From NCBI GenBank assembly GCA_003249225.1, contig QKJQ01000033.1, forward strand, positions 62,001 through 126,000: 64,000 bases of DNA, written 5' to 3'. Position 1 is the first letter of the stretch. Each line of letters starts with the position of its first letter. The notes beneath the pieces were generated by a model. That model made no database searches. It saw nothing but the letters and a program-made list of their open reading frames with translations, and was not told where the DNA came from. Source of the stretch: Clostridia bacterium (GTDB taxonomy: Bacteria > Bacillota > Clostridia > Lachnospirales > Lachnospiraceae). The position numbers and the translations under genes were made by a program. This document shows positions 8,849-17,308 of the stretch, in pieces.

Positions 8849-9274
8849 TTAATTCCTTCGGAATGCCTGTTCACAGTAAACACAGCGATAAACTCCGTTT
8901 TCTGCATCCGTAAGTTTGAACTTATGTATAAGTTCCTGCTCTATGGATGTAATGCATCTTGGATTCTTACAGCGTATGATACCGGTTACAGATTCCGGCA
9001 GGTGTAAATGCCTTTTTTCAACGATCCTGTCTTCGTCAATTATATTTACCGTAATATCAGGATCCATCACGCCAAGCATATCAAGATCGACCGAAATAGG
9101 ACCTTCAATTTTAATAATGTCCTTCTTACCCATCTTGTTGCTTTTTGCATTCTTTATGATCGCAACACATACATCTGCTTTGTCAAGCTGAAGGTACTCA
9201 TAGATCTTCATCGCGTTTCCTGCCTTGATATGATCGATAACAACACCCTGATTCAAACCACCAATATTTAACAT
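8849..9274 (-). CDS. pyrI: Aspartate carbamoyltransferase regulatory subunit
   Basis: Regulatory chain of ATCase; it binds CTP/ATP in its N-terminal domain and joins the PyrB trimers through a zinc domain. 141 residues from ATG 9274, preceded by AGGAGG; the usual length is about 140-155. The four zinc-ligand cysteines are visible in the C-terminal part, as CKNPRC and YRCVYC. It starts 16 bases after pyrB ends, so the two are co-transcribed and should form an allosteric holoenzyme. Many Bacilli lack pyrI, while clostridia often have it. A U-tailed stem structure follows. Confidence 0.95.
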   Translation of the reverse strand: MLNIGGLNQGVVIDHIKAGNAMKIYEYLQLDKADVCVAIIKNAKSNKMGKKDIIKIEGPISVDLDMLGVMDPDITVNIIDEDRIVEKRHLHLPESVTGIIRCKNPRCITSIEQELIHKFKLTDAENGVYRCVYCEQAFRRN

Positions 9275-9290
9275 CTGTCTCCTCCTATTT

Positions 9291-10205
9291 TCAGGCCAGT
9301 TCAAGCATTTTAAGTATCAATGCCATACGAACATATACACCATATTCCGCTTGCTTAAAATAAACAGCTCTTGGATCTTTGTCGACCTCAACAGCGATTT
9401 CATTTACTCTGGGCAATGGGTGCAGAACCAGCATATCCTTTTTGGCAAGTTCCATTTTTTTCGCATCAAGTATGTAGGTATCTTTTAAGCGTACATAATC
9501 TGCTTCATTAAAAAAGCGTTCTTTCTGTACTCTCGTCATATAAAGAATATCAAGTTCTGAAATGACTTCATCAAGGTTCTTCACTTCCCTGTAAGTAATA
9601 TTGCCGGCATCAAGCACTTCTTTTCTCAGATAATCTGGTATCTTCAGCTCATTAGGGGATATCAAAACAAAAGATACGTTATCATAACGTACCATCGCAT
9701 TGATCAAAGAATGGACCGTCCTGCCAAACATTAAATCACCGCAAAAACCAACGGTTACATTGGACAGTCTACCTTTTAATGATTTAATTGTTAATAAGTC
9801 TGTGAAAGTCTGAGTCGGATGATTGTGACCACCGTCACCGGCATTGATCACAGGAATTGAAGAATACTGAGAAGCTACAAGAGGTGCTCCTTCTTTTGGA
9901 TGACGCATAGCACAAATGTCGGCATAAGATGATATAACACGTATGGTATCTGCAACGCTTTCACCCTTCGCGGCCGAAGAAGAATCCGCAGATGAAAAAC
10001 CAAGAATACTACCACCAAGATTGAGCATGGCGGCCTCAAAACTAAGTCTTGTTCTTGTACTTGGCTCATAAAATAATGTCGCCAGCTTCTTTCCCTGACA
10101 GCTGCTGGAATACTTTTTGGGTTCCTTGATAATGTCTTCAGCAAGTTCAAGGAGCTCCGTCATTTCATTCACGGTCAGATCGAGTGGACTGATTATATGT
10201 TTCAT
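9291..10205 (-). CDS. pyrB: Aspartate carbamoyltransferase catalytic subunit
   Basis: Condenses aspartate with carbamoyl phosphate, the committed step of pyrimidine synthesis. 304 residues from ATG 10205. The carbamoyl-phosphate signature [15 protein letters not shown] is near residue 50, and the HPTQ and HPLPRVNEI active-site stretches are intact. ATG 10205 has GGAGG seven bases upstream; a GTG at 10211 would place the site too close. No other pyr gene is in the window. The 5' leader is only about 30 bases, too short for a PyrR-type attenuator, so control probably acts at the promoter or through PyrI. Confidence 0.97.
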   Translation of the reverse strand: MKHIISPLDLTVNEMTELLELAEDIIKEPKKYSSSCQGKKLATLFYEPSTRTRLSFEAAMLNLGGSILGFSSADSSSAAKGESVADTIRVISSYADICAMRHPKEGAPLVASQYSSIPVINAGDGGHNHPTQTFTDLLTIKSLKGRLSNVTVGFCGDLMFGRTVHSLINAMVRYDNVSFVLISPNELKIPDYLRKEVLDAGNITYREVKNLDEVISELDILYMTRVQKERFFNEADYVRLKDTYILDAKKMELAKKDMLVLHPLPRVNEIAVEVDKDPRAVYFKQAEYGVYVRMALILKMLELA

Positions 10206-10217
10206 AAGCACCTCCGT

Positions 10218-10269
10218 TTGAATTTTTTATTCAATTGATTATTATAACGAAATGCTGACTTAATTACAA
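10218..10269 (-). promoter_or_regulatory. pyrB promoter with inverted repeat near the start site
   Basis: On the minus strand TTGTAA (10264-10269) and TATAAT (10241-10246) are 17 bases apart. An inverted repeat TTGAAT-N5-ATTCAA (10218-10234) lies at the expected start site and could be an operator or a 5' mRNA hairpin. Read by eye. Confidence 0.65.
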
Positions 10270-10405
10270 GAAGAATTTTTTATTCTGTAATTTTTATATC
10301 AGATCTGAGTTTTCAATGCGAATTAAAAATCACTTCCCTTTCTGCCGCTCTCAAAATCTGGTGCTTCTGACAACGTAGCTCCTATATTTTCAACTTGAAA
10401 TTTGG

Positions 10406-10440
10406 TAAAAAAAGATGCCTTTCATTCAGAAAGACACCTT
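10406..10440 (-). terminator. Intrinsic terminator at the end of folC
   Basis: In the minus-strand RNA AGGTGTCTTTC pairs with GAAAGGCATCT (11 bp with two G-U pairs) around a 5-base loop, followed by a run of seven U. The 5' arm overlaps the last codons and stop of folC. Confidence 0.85.
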
Positions 10441-11708
10441 TTAATTTCTCCCATCATATAAAGGGTACCGGTTGCCAGAATACCGCACTCGTTGTCTGAA
10501 TGGGATTTTGCAATCATTATTCCCTGTTCAATGCTGTCAGCTGCATAGACAGGCACTTCGTTATCCTTTGAAAGTGCAAGTATTTCTTTTGCAAGAATAT
10601 CTGCTGGAAGTGCTCGTTGATTATCCGGTGTTACCGTTATGAATTCCTTCGCAAAGTCAAGAAGCATGCGGTACATTGTCTTATATTCTTTATCCTTCAT
10701 AACTCCGGTGAGGATAATGAATTTTTTGTCCGGATACCAGTTTTTTAAGCTATCGGTAAGAGCTTCTATGCACTGCGGATTATGTCCGCCATCCGCTATA
10801 AAAAGAGGAGATTCTAAAAGAATTTCAAAACGTGCCGGTATTCTTGCTTTTTTCAACCCTTCCAAAAGATTCTCATCACTTATCTTCCACCCCTTCTCAC
10901 GAAGTGATGCAATCGTCTCCAATACAAGCGATGCATTTAATCTTTGATAAGTGCCAAGCATGCCAAGCTTACTATTATTCAGTGTAATCCTTTTGCTGTG
11001 GTAATGAAACATGAGAAAGTCCCGGTCTGAAATTGCTGTTACATCATCCGGATTTATGATATGCAGTGAATTCCCCAGCTGCGCGCAACGTGAAGTTATT
11101 ACACTTGTCGCATCCGGTTCTGAAGGGTAACAAATTACATCACAGCCCTTTTTTATGATACCTGCTTTATGTCCGGCAATCTCTTTTATCGTGTTCCCAA
11201 GAAATTCCTGATGGTCATATCCTATTCTTGTTATTACCGCTATCAAAGGTTTTGGAATTACATTGGTAGCATCAAGGGTTCCGCCCATTCCTGTTTCAAG
11301 AACAACAAAATCACAGCCCGACTGATAATAATAGAAAAGTGCCATGGCCGTGTATACTTCAAATTCAGATGGCGGAACAGCCATCGTCTTCAATAAAGCT
11401 TTCGTTGAAAGCCAGAGTTTTGTAAATGCCTCTTCTTCAATCAGGGTTCCATTTACATTAAAATACTCTCTTTCAGACACCATATTGGGAGACGTAAAAA
11501 GTCCGGTTTTGTAACCTGCATTTATAAGAATGGAAGAAAGCATCGTACTGACTGAGCCTTTTCCGTTTGTTCCTGCAATATGGATTACTTTCAGCTTGTT
11601 TTCCGGGTTATCCATAAGGGAAAGGAGCGCTATTATGCGCTCCACTCCCGAATGACTTCCAGGTAATATATTCTCTTTTATATCTAAGATAATCTCCTGA
11701 TAATTCAT
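10422..11708 (-). CDS. folC: Bifunctional folylpolyglutamate/dihydrofolate synthase
   Basis: Adds glutamate to dihydropteroate or reduced folates, which traps folates in the cell. 428 residues, Mur-ligase fold. The ATP-binding loop GTNGKGSVSTM is near residue 47, and the family stretches VLETGMGGTLDATN and ADGGHNP are present. ATG 11708 has AGGAG at good spacing. It lies about 100 bases downstream of the folate transporter gene folT, with no promoter or terminator visible between them, so both are probably governed by the THF riboswitch. Its stop codon is embedded in a terminator hairpin. Confidence 0.95.
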   Translation of the reverse strand: MNYQEIILDIKENILPGSHSGVERIIALLSLMDNPENKLKVIHIAGTNGKGSVSTMLSSILINAGYKTGLFTSPNMVSEREYFNVNGTLIEEEAFTKLWLSTKALLKTMAVPPSEFEVYTAMALFYYYQSGCDFVVLETGMGGTLDATNVIPKPLIAVITRIGYDHQEFLGNTIKEIAGHKAGIIKKGCDVICYPSEPDATSVITSRCAQLGNSLHIINPDDVTAISDRDFLMFHYHSKRITLNNSKLGMLGTYQRLNASLVLETIASLREKGWKISDENLLEGLKKARIPARFEILLESPLFIADGGHNPQCIEALTDSLKNWYPDKKFIILTGVMKDKEYKTMYRMLLDFAKEFITVTPDNQRALPADILAKEILALSKDNEVPVYAADSIEQGIMIAKSHSDNECGILATGTLYMMGEIKRCLSE

Positions 11709-11811
11709 TGGTTCTCCTATTCAGGCAGCAGTATCATGATTTATAAATATGTTCTGTTTATATCATCATACGGATGCATCTGGTTCTATCATGAAGTTAC
11801 ATTAAAGTAAA

Positions 11812-12360
11812 TCAACGCTGGTGATAGATTGCCAGCAGTCGTGGAAATAAAAGTCGATTTAATGTAAAGATAGTAACGAGCTGTAACGCGATCATGATTG
11901 CACACTGCACAAGTCTAACTGCGATCAGTCCTGAAAATGACATGCCATACCATACACTTAAGGACAAACTGGTAAGGAAAAGACTGCATACGATCTCTTC
12001 GGTCAGGACTGCACCGACAATACGAAGGGGAGTTCGTTTTTTGAATAAAAAGACACCATATACAACACCGCGAAGAAATGCAACAACAGATAATAACGGG
12101 TTAATGCTTCCATAAAAGGCAAACGCACCTATAATATCTGATACGGATCCGGTTATTCCTGCAACGACAGGACCCAGAACAACGCCGGATATGACTCTTG
12201 CAATAAATGCAAGGGTGTAACGATTCGTTGGTGTCTGATAAACAACCAGCAATCGCTCAAGAACAAGTTCACAGGCAATAATAAGTCCGGCAAAGACCAG
12301 AAGCTTAACGGTAAACTGTGTTCTTTTTTTGTAATTCAATTTTTTCATTGGTTTTTCCAT
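11812..12360 (-). CDS. folT: Folate-specific ECF transporter S component (FolT)
   Basis: Membrane substrate-binding subunit of an energy-coupling factor importer, predicted to capture folate and work with shared EcfA/A'/T proteins encoded elsewhere. 182 residues: a short basic N-terminus, then about five or six hydrophobic segments. Assignment to folate rests on the FolT-like N-terminal region (ACELVLERLL, then NRYTLAFIAR), the THF riboswitch directly upstream and folC directly downstream. ATG 12360 follows a perfect AAAGGAGG, which is also the target of a possible anti-SD sequence in the riboswitch. An ATG four codons later is less well spaced. Confidence 0.92.
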   Translation of the reverse strand: MEKPMKKLNYKKRTQFTVKLLVFAGLIIACELVLERLLVVYQTPTNRYTLAFIARVISGVVLGPVVAGITGSVSDIIGAFAFYGSINPLLSVVAFLRGVVYGVFLFKKRTPLRIVGAVLTEEIVCSLFLTSLSLSVWYGMSFSGLIAVRLVQCAIMIALQLVTIFTLNRLLFPRLLAIYHQR

Positions 12361-12367
12361 TAAAAAA

Positions 12368-12527
12368 CCTCCTTTCTGTATACGTGCACTAAAATGCTAC
12401 AAAAGGAGGATGTCCTCAATATGTAGCAGCGGGATGCGAATTCTGTACCGCAAGTCAAGCTTTTCGTTCGCCCGGCAACTCCCCGTCCGGATGACACTTA
12501 ACGCACAGAATCCTACTCTGCCTATTA
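12368..12527 (-). promoter_or_regulatory. Tetrahydrofolate (THF) riboswitch with anti-SD expression platform
   Basis: The minus-strand RNA at 12429-12527 carries the THF aptamer consensus in order: GAGUAG, GCGUUAAGUG, a CCGG...CCGG stem, GAACGAA, GCGGU, and UUCGCAUCC, closed by a GGCAG/CUGCU helix. Two mutually exclusive downstream pairings are visible. TGCTACA/TGTAGCA with GAGGA/TCCTC (12395-12428) hides the sequence CCTCCTTT (12402-12409). If that hairpin is disrupted, CCTCCTTT can pair with the folT ribosome binding site AAAGGAGG (12368-12375) over 8 perfect bases. Because CUGCU of the aptamer helix overlaps the hairpin arm, ligand binding should free the anti-SD and shut folT off. The aptamer is confident; the switching model is inference. 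Confidence 0.9.
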
Positions 12528-12578
12528 AATTTGCACAGTGGTATAGTATCATATGTTTTTCTAAAAATCCAGTATAAA

Positions 12579-12612
12579 ATAAAAAAAGAAGACACCATAA
12601 CGGTATCTTCTT
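12579..12612 (-). terminator. Intrinsic terminator of rpsO
   Basis: Minus-strand AAGAAGATACC pairs with GGTGTCTTCTT (11 bp, one G-U) around a 5-base loop, followed by TTTTTTTATTTT. It lies nine bases after the rpsO stop codon. Confidence 0.9.
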
Positions 12613-12620
12613 AGTTTTTC

Positions 12621-12887
12621 TTATTTACGTAATCCAAGACGTTCAATTAAGGAACGATATTTTTCAATATCTGTCTTCTTTAAGTAATCAAGAAGTCCAC
12701 GTCTCTGACCAACCATTTTTAACAAACCACGTCTTGAATGATGATCTTTGTTGTTTGTTTTTAAATGTTCTGTCAGTTCTGTGATACGAGCTGTTAAAAG
12801 TGCGATCTGCACTTCCGGTGAACCTGTATCCTCAGGTGTTCTTCCGTAAGCTGCGATGATTTCTTTTTTCTTTTCGATTGTAATCAT
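12621..12887 (-). CDS. rpsO: 30S ribosomal protein S15
   Basis: Primary 16S rRNA-binding protein of the small-subunit platform. 88 residues, the family standard. Conserved helices are recognisable in [34 protein letters not shown] and [12 protein letters not shown] 12887 is used because AAGGAG precedes it; the longer frame from 12905 starts inside that site. It has its own promoter and terminator, so it is monocistronic. In Bacillus pnp follows directly; here a folate module and pyrBI separate them. Confidence 0.98.
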   Translation of the reverse strand: MITIEKKKEIIAAYGRTPEDTGSPEVQIALLTARITELTEHLKTNNKDHHSRRGLLKMVGQRRGLLDYLKKTDIEKYRSLIERLGLRK

Positions 12888-12939
12888 TGTAAATTCTCCT
12901 TTCAAAAATTAAATAATACGCCAGGTACCAAGCAAAGGC

Positions 12940-13010
12940 TGGAGTTGCCATTTACTGAGTGCCGGCAAACTTGCAGTACATATAGTAACATATAACATAT
13001 CATTTGTAAA
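12940..13010 (-). promoter_or_regulatory. rpsO promoter and structured leader
   Basis: On the minus strand TTTACA (13005-13010) and TACTAT (12982-12987) are 17 bases apart. The leader that follows can form TTGCC-N14-GGCAA (12945-12968), and further on a CCAGC/GCTTGG hairpin before the ribosome binding site. S15 commonly represses its own synthesis by binding its leader; whether these hairpins are that site is inference. Confidence 0.55.
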
Positions 13011-13016
13011 TATAAA

Positions 13017-14450
13017 TTATGAATTATCGAGAGAATTCACGTACTGCTGTTTATATTTTTGGATTGCAAGATTCAATTGATGAATGGATGATTCAATTGA
13101 ATCCATGTCGATTCCTGCAAAACCAAGCAATGCATTTATTCTGTCTAATTTCATTGTATTCTCTATATAATGAGGAGAAAGGTCATACAATCGGATTCCC
13201 TGTGTTTCCATAAAGTTAAAAAAGAATGGCTCATTTTTAAATTCTTTAAAGGTAACAACAAGATGCAGACCGGCATTTTCTCCGGATATTTCAATCTGAT
13301 CACCAAAAATCCTGCAGCATCTTAAAACAAGATCATGTTTCTGCTTATAAACTTTTCTCATTTTATTTAAATGACGTTCAAAATAACCATTTGTCATAAA
13401 ATTGGCAAGTACTGCTTGCTCAACTCTGGATACCGTGGATGAATAGTACGAAAGATTTTTATGATACATATCAAGCAGGTCTGTTGGCAGGACCATATAT
13501 CCTACACGCATTCCTGGTGCAATTGCTCTTGAAAAGGTACCCATATAGATAACTTTCCCATTGCTGTCTTCTCCCTGCAGGGCTGGAATTGGTCGGCCTT
13601 TGTAACGAAATTCACTGTCATGATCATCTTCAATGATATAACGATTCGGTTTCTTGTTAGCCCAGGCTAAAAGCCGCAGGCGATTGGTAATAGGCATTAT
13701 GACACCAAGCGGATATTGATGTGATGGTGTAACATAGGCAATATCACAATTGCTATGTTCCAATATGGACAAGTTAATACCATCACTTTCCACCGGAATT
13801 GGCGCTACCATATGACCAAAACCCTGAATAATCTGATACGCCCGTATATAGACAGGATCCTCCATCGCAAAATGCCGTTTTTCTTTAAATAGCTGGCAAA
13901 GTAATTGAATCAGATAATCATTTCCCGCACCAACAATAACCTGTTCCGGGGTACAGTGCACACCTCTTGAATCAAGAAGGTAATTGGATATGGATTCTCT
14001 CAGCCGGTAATCACCTTGTATATTACCAGGCTGCAGGACTTCTTCATTCATATCACTGATGCAGTTATTGTAAAGTTTCCGCCACGTTGCATAAGGAAAA
14101 TGACTGATATCAACAGTGAATGGTGTGAAATCAAGAATAGCTGCTTTATCAAGAATTCCGCTGGTTGTTTCACGTTCTGTCTTCAGCGTATGAGGATGAT
14201 ATAGTTCGCTGATCTGACAGACATAATATCCACTCTTTTCAACGGCTTCAAGAAAGCCTTCTGAGACCAACTGATCATATGCAGCTGAAACTGTGTTTCT
14301 GCTGATCGACATATTCTGTGAAAGTGTTCTTGTTGAAGGCATCTTATCTCCTGCTTTCAAAACACCATCACTGATCTGCTGAATGATATATCGGTATATC
14401 TGCTGATACATCGGCTCTGTTGAATTCACATTTAATAGAATAGTATTCAT
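13017..14450 (-). CDS. MocR/GabR-type PLP-dependent transcriptional regulator
   Basis: GntR-type winged-helix repressor/activator fused to an aminotransferase-like, PLP-binding domain. 477 residues. The N-terminal helix-turn-helix (about 10-75) contains KMPSTRTLSQNMSISRNTVS. The rest is a fold-type I aminotransferase domain with VGAGNDYLIQLL, IEDDHDSEFRY and the probable PLP-lysine region YMGTFSRAIAPGMRVGY. In that last stretch I see Ser-Arg where GabR-like proteins usually carry Ser-Lys, so PLP attachment is uncertain. It starts 22 bases after ribF ends, on the same strand. Targets in this family are often vitamin B6, GABA or amino-acid genes; nothing adjacent fits. Confidence 0.9.
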   Translation of the reverse strand: MNTILLNVNSTEPMYQQIYRYIIQQISDGVLKAGDKMPSTRTLSQNMSISRNTVSAAYDQLVSEGFLEAVEKSGYYVCQISELYHPHTLKTERETTSGILDKAAILDFTPFTVDISHFPYATWRKLYNNCISDMNEEVLQPGNIQGDYRLRESISNYLLDSRGVHCTPEQVIVGAGNDYLIQLLCQLFKEKRHFAMEDPVYIRAYQIIQGFGHMVAPIPVESDGINLSILEHSNCDIAYVTPSHQYPLGVIMPITNRLRLLAWANKKPNRYIIEDDHDSEFRYKGRPIPALQGEDSNGKVIYMGTFSRAIAPGMRVGYMVLPTDLLDMYHKNLSYYSSTVSRVEQAVLANFMTNGYFERHLNKMRKVYKQKHDLVLRCCRIFGDQIEISGENAGLHLVVTFKEFKNEPFFFNFMETQGIRLYDLSPHYIENTMKLDRINALLGFAGIDMDSIESSIHQLNLAIQKYKQQYVNSLDNS

Positions 14451-14472
14451 ATATCTTTCCTTATGACTTATA

Positions 14473-15387
14473 TCAACAATGAAAATACTGTTTCGTAATA
14501 ACTATATCATCCTGAATTTGTACTTTCAGCTCATCAAGTGTCTCAAAAGTCAATTCCGGTCTAATATAATGATGAAGTTCAACCTTTATTGTTTTCCCAT
14601 ACATTTCTACATAATGATCCAGGAGATGGGATTCAATTGTTATTGAATTTCCTTTTGATATGGTCGGATTGACACCAATGTTGGTAACGGATAAATATTC
14701 TTTTCCATCGCATAATACCTTTGTTGCATATACGCCGTTGGGTGGAAGTAATTTTCCATAGCCTGGTATTAAATTTGCTGTTCTAAAGTCCATCTGACGA
14801 CCGATTTTTTTGCCATGCAAAACTTCTCCTAGTATAAAATAAGGCTCACCAAGCATGACGTTTACTTCTTCCATATTTCCTGCTTTAATCTCATTTCGAA
14901 TTCTGGTACTGCTGATTTCTTCATCTTTATAGATCATTTTGGGAAGAGCAAAAAGCTTGAAACCAAACTCTTCCTGAAATTTCTTGAAGGTCTCGATGGT
15001 ACCACTTCTGTTTTTTCCAAATCTAAAATCCTCACCAACAACGACAGCTCTTGCATTCAGCTTTCCTGCGATTATTTCACGAATGAATACTTCAGGCTCC
15101 ATAGAGGCAGTTTCTCTGGTAAATGGATAAGAAATCATAACATCTGGCATAAGAGATTCGAATATTGTTATCTTTTCTTCTTCTGTATAAATCAGTTCTG
15201 GTTCTTTCTTTGAAAACAGACCAGCAGGATGATATTGAAACGTAAATACAACAGATTCCAGATCATCTCCTGCAGCTTCCATAACTTTCTTCATAAGAAG
15301 CCGGTGTCCTGTATGTATCCCATCAAATTTACCCAGGGTCACACAAGTGTTATTTAATTGAAAATCGCTTCCAGTGATGTGCTTCAT
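14473..15387 (-). CDS. ribF: Bifunctional riboflavin kinase/FAD synthetase
   Basis: Phosphorylates riboflavin to FMN and adenylylates it to FAD. 304 residues. The N-terminal nucleotidyltransferase has GKFDGIHTGHRLLMKK (residues 18-33) and the later SSTRIRNEI. The C-terminal flavokinase domain starts at about 185 and has GEVLHGKKIGR, the PPNGVYATKV stretch and GVNPTI. The start ATG overlaps the truB stop by four bases, the standard coupling in this operon. No FMN riboswitch is present here. Confidence 0.96.
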   Translation of the reverse strand: MKHITGSDFQLNNTCVTLGKFDGIHTGHRLLMKKVMEAAGDDLESVVFTFQYHPAGLFSKKEPELIYTEEEKITIFESLMPDVMISYPFTRETASMEPEVFIREIIAGKLNARAVVVGEDFRFGKNRSGTIETFKKFQEEFGFKLFALPKMIYKDEEISSTRIRNEIKAGNMEEVNVMLGEPYFILGEVLHGKKIGRQMDFRTANLIPGYGKLLPPNGVYATKVLCDGKEYLSVTNIGVNPTISKGNSITIESHLLDHYVEMYGKTIKVELHHYIRPELTFETLDELKVQIQDDIVITKQYFHC

Positions 15388-16307
15388 TTTGTATTCCTCA
15401 AAAACATTTTATATGGTTTGTATAGGTTTTCATTGCTGTTGTATTGATATATACCGCTAAAAATCTTTCCCGCATCGTATATTTTAACATATTCCTGATC
15501 TTTTACCGGTTTAAAATCCAGAAAATCATTTTTTGAAAGAATATTTCCGTTTTTTAGGCGGCTTTCCGCTTCCGGTATGATACAAAATGATACATAATCA
15601 AAAAGCGCATCAACCGAAACAAGAAGGGAATCGATCGTACTGTCTTTCATGTGCTGTTCGATCTGTTGTAAGGTATGACTTTTATCCATTGAAAAAACTC
15701 CGACACGGGTGCGTTCCAATGAATCCATGCAGGCACCGCATCCAAGTTTTTCACCCAGATCGTGACATAAGGTTCTAATGTAAGTACCTTTGGAGCAATG
15801 AACAGTCAATCTGGCGGTAATGATCTGATCACCTTTCGTCTCACTTTTATCGGTATTGACTTCGATTGAATGAATTATTATTTTCCTTGGCTTTCTATCA
15901 ACTTCGATTCCCTGTCTTGCAAGTTCATACAGTTTTTTTCCATTTACTTTTAAAGCAGAATACATGGGAGGAATCTGGTCGGTCTCTCCAAGGAAGGAAC
16001 GAACCGCATCTCTTAAATCATCCTTTGAAAAAGAGGGTATCGTTTCTTTTAGGACAGTACCTGTACTATCCTGTGTATCTGTGGTAACACCAAAACGTAT
16101 GATGGCATCGTATGTTTTGTCTGTATCCGTCAAAATATCACATACTTTTGTAGCGTTTCCTATGCAAACAGGTAATACACCGGTTGCATCCGGGTCGAGT
16201 GTTCCGGTATGCCCAATTTTTTTCTGGTGCAGGATTCCACGGAGTTTTGCAACAACATCATGTGAGGTAAAACCTTTTTCTTTATATATAATAAGAATTC
16301 CGTCCAT
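15384..16307 (-). CDS. truB: tRNA pseudouridine(55) synthase
   Basis: Makes pseudouridine 55 in the T-loop of nearly all tRNAs. 307 residues from ATG 16307, preceded by GGAGAT; the frame extends to 16337 but that would overlap nrnA. The catalytic Asp is in GHTGTLDPDATGVLPVC near residue 38, and YSALKVNGKKLYELAR and SKGTYIRTLCHDLG are family-specific. Ten bases separate it from nrnA, and ribF overlaps its stop. Confidence 0.97.
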   Translation of the reverse strand: MDGILIIYKEKGFTSHDVVAKLRGILHQKKIGHTGTLDPDATGVLPVCIGNATKVCDILTDTDKTYDAIIRFGVTTDTQDSTGTVLKETIPSFSKDDLRDAVRSFLGETDQIPPMYSALKVNGKKLYELARQGIEVDRKPRKIIIHSIEVNTDKSETKGDQIITARLTVHCSKGTYIRTLCHDLGEKLGCGACMDSLERTRVGVFSMDKSHTLQQIEQHMKDSTIDSLLVSVDALFDYVSFCIIPEAESRLKNGNILSKNDFLDFKPVKDQEYVKIYDAGKIFSGIYQYNSNENLYKPYKMFLRNTK

Positions 16308-16317
16308 AAAATCTCCA

Positions 16318-17274
16318 TTATTCCATCTGTTTTTCAATGGCGTTCAATATCTGATACGTAACTTCGCTTAAAGGACCCTGTATCGTACATCCGGCAGCCC
16401 TTATGTGTCCACCTCCGCCAAAGGAAGTTGCTATCGTACTCACATCAACAAATGTATTGGAACGCATACTGACCTTGTATTCATTTTCTTCCATCTCAAT
16501 CAGAAGAATCGCTGCTTCAATTCCTTTTGTAATTCGCAGCTGATCAATGATACCATCATAATCGGCAGGCTTGCTTTTATAAAAATGAATCAATTTTTGT
16601 GATATAAAGGAGAGTATAACACGGCCGCCAAGTGCAAGACTGCTTTCCATAAGACAATGTCCCAGAATCTGATTCTGCAAAAAGGTCTTTTCATAGAAAG
16701 TACCATCAATAATCTTGGATGAACTTACACCTTTGTCAAGAAGTTCACCGGCTATCTCCATGGTTCGTTTTTTTGTGTTGCTATGCTTAAAAACACCAGT
16801 ATCGTGAACAATTCCAAGATAAAGTGCTTCAGCTGTCGAAAAACTTATCTTATCTTTCTCCATGAGAGTATAAAGCAATTCACAGGTAGAACTTGATTCA
16901 AGATCAATAATGCTTATGTCGGCAAATTTTGTGTTGCTAATATGATGATCAATATTTATTGTTGTTTTTGCATTTGGGAAGTAGGCTTGCGCAGCTCCGA
17001 TCCGGTCTAAACTGCCACAGTCAAGAATCAGCATAACATCGTAAAAATTATTGTTTGGAAAATCAGTTCGGATCTCATCCGCTCGGTTCAAAAACCAGAA
17101 ATTCTCCGGCACGGAATCAAGATAGACCTCAATATGCTTTTCTCTTTCATTATACTGGTCCTTCAGATAATTATACAAAGCCGTTACAGACCCCATACAG
17201 TCACCATCAGGACGTATATGTCCAAATATACCAATGGATCTGCTTTGGTCTATGATCTTGAATATTTCTGTCAT
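16318..17274 (-). CDS. nrnA: DHH family bifunctional oligoribonuclease/PAP phosphatase NrnA
   Basis: Degrades short RNA oligomers and 3'-phosphoadenosine 5'-phosphate. 318 residues: an N-terminal DHH domain with HIRPDGDCMGS, ILDCGSLDR and IDHHISN (metal-binding Asp and His residues intact), and a C-terminal DHHA1 domain with GGGGHIRAAG. ATG 17274 is preceded by GGGAGGTG. Position between rbfA and truB is the usual Firmicutes arrangement and links RNA turnover to translation genes. Confidence 0.95.
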   Translation of the reverse strand: MTEIFKIIDQSRSIGIFGHIRPDGDCMGSVTALYNYLKDQYNEREKHIEVYLDSVPENFWFLNRADEIRTDFPNNNFYDVMLILDCGSLDRIGAAQAYFPNAKTTINIDHHISNTKFADISIIDLESSSTCELLYTLMEKDKISFSTAEALYLGIVHDTGVFKHSNTKKRTMEIAGELLDKGVSSSKIIDGTFYEKTFLQNQILGHCLMESSLALGGRVILSFISQKLIHFYKSKPADYDGIIDQLRITKGIEAAILLIEMEENEYKVSMRSNTFVDVSTIATSFGGGGHIRAAGCTIQGPLSEVTYQILNAIEKQME

Positions 17275-17308
17275 ACTGCACCTCCCTGTAACGATCCATG
17301 ATGATTAA

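Noticed and set aside
14473..15387. FMN riboswitch control of ribF
   Set aside because: ribF starts inside the end of truB, so there is no leader, and no RFN element is seen.
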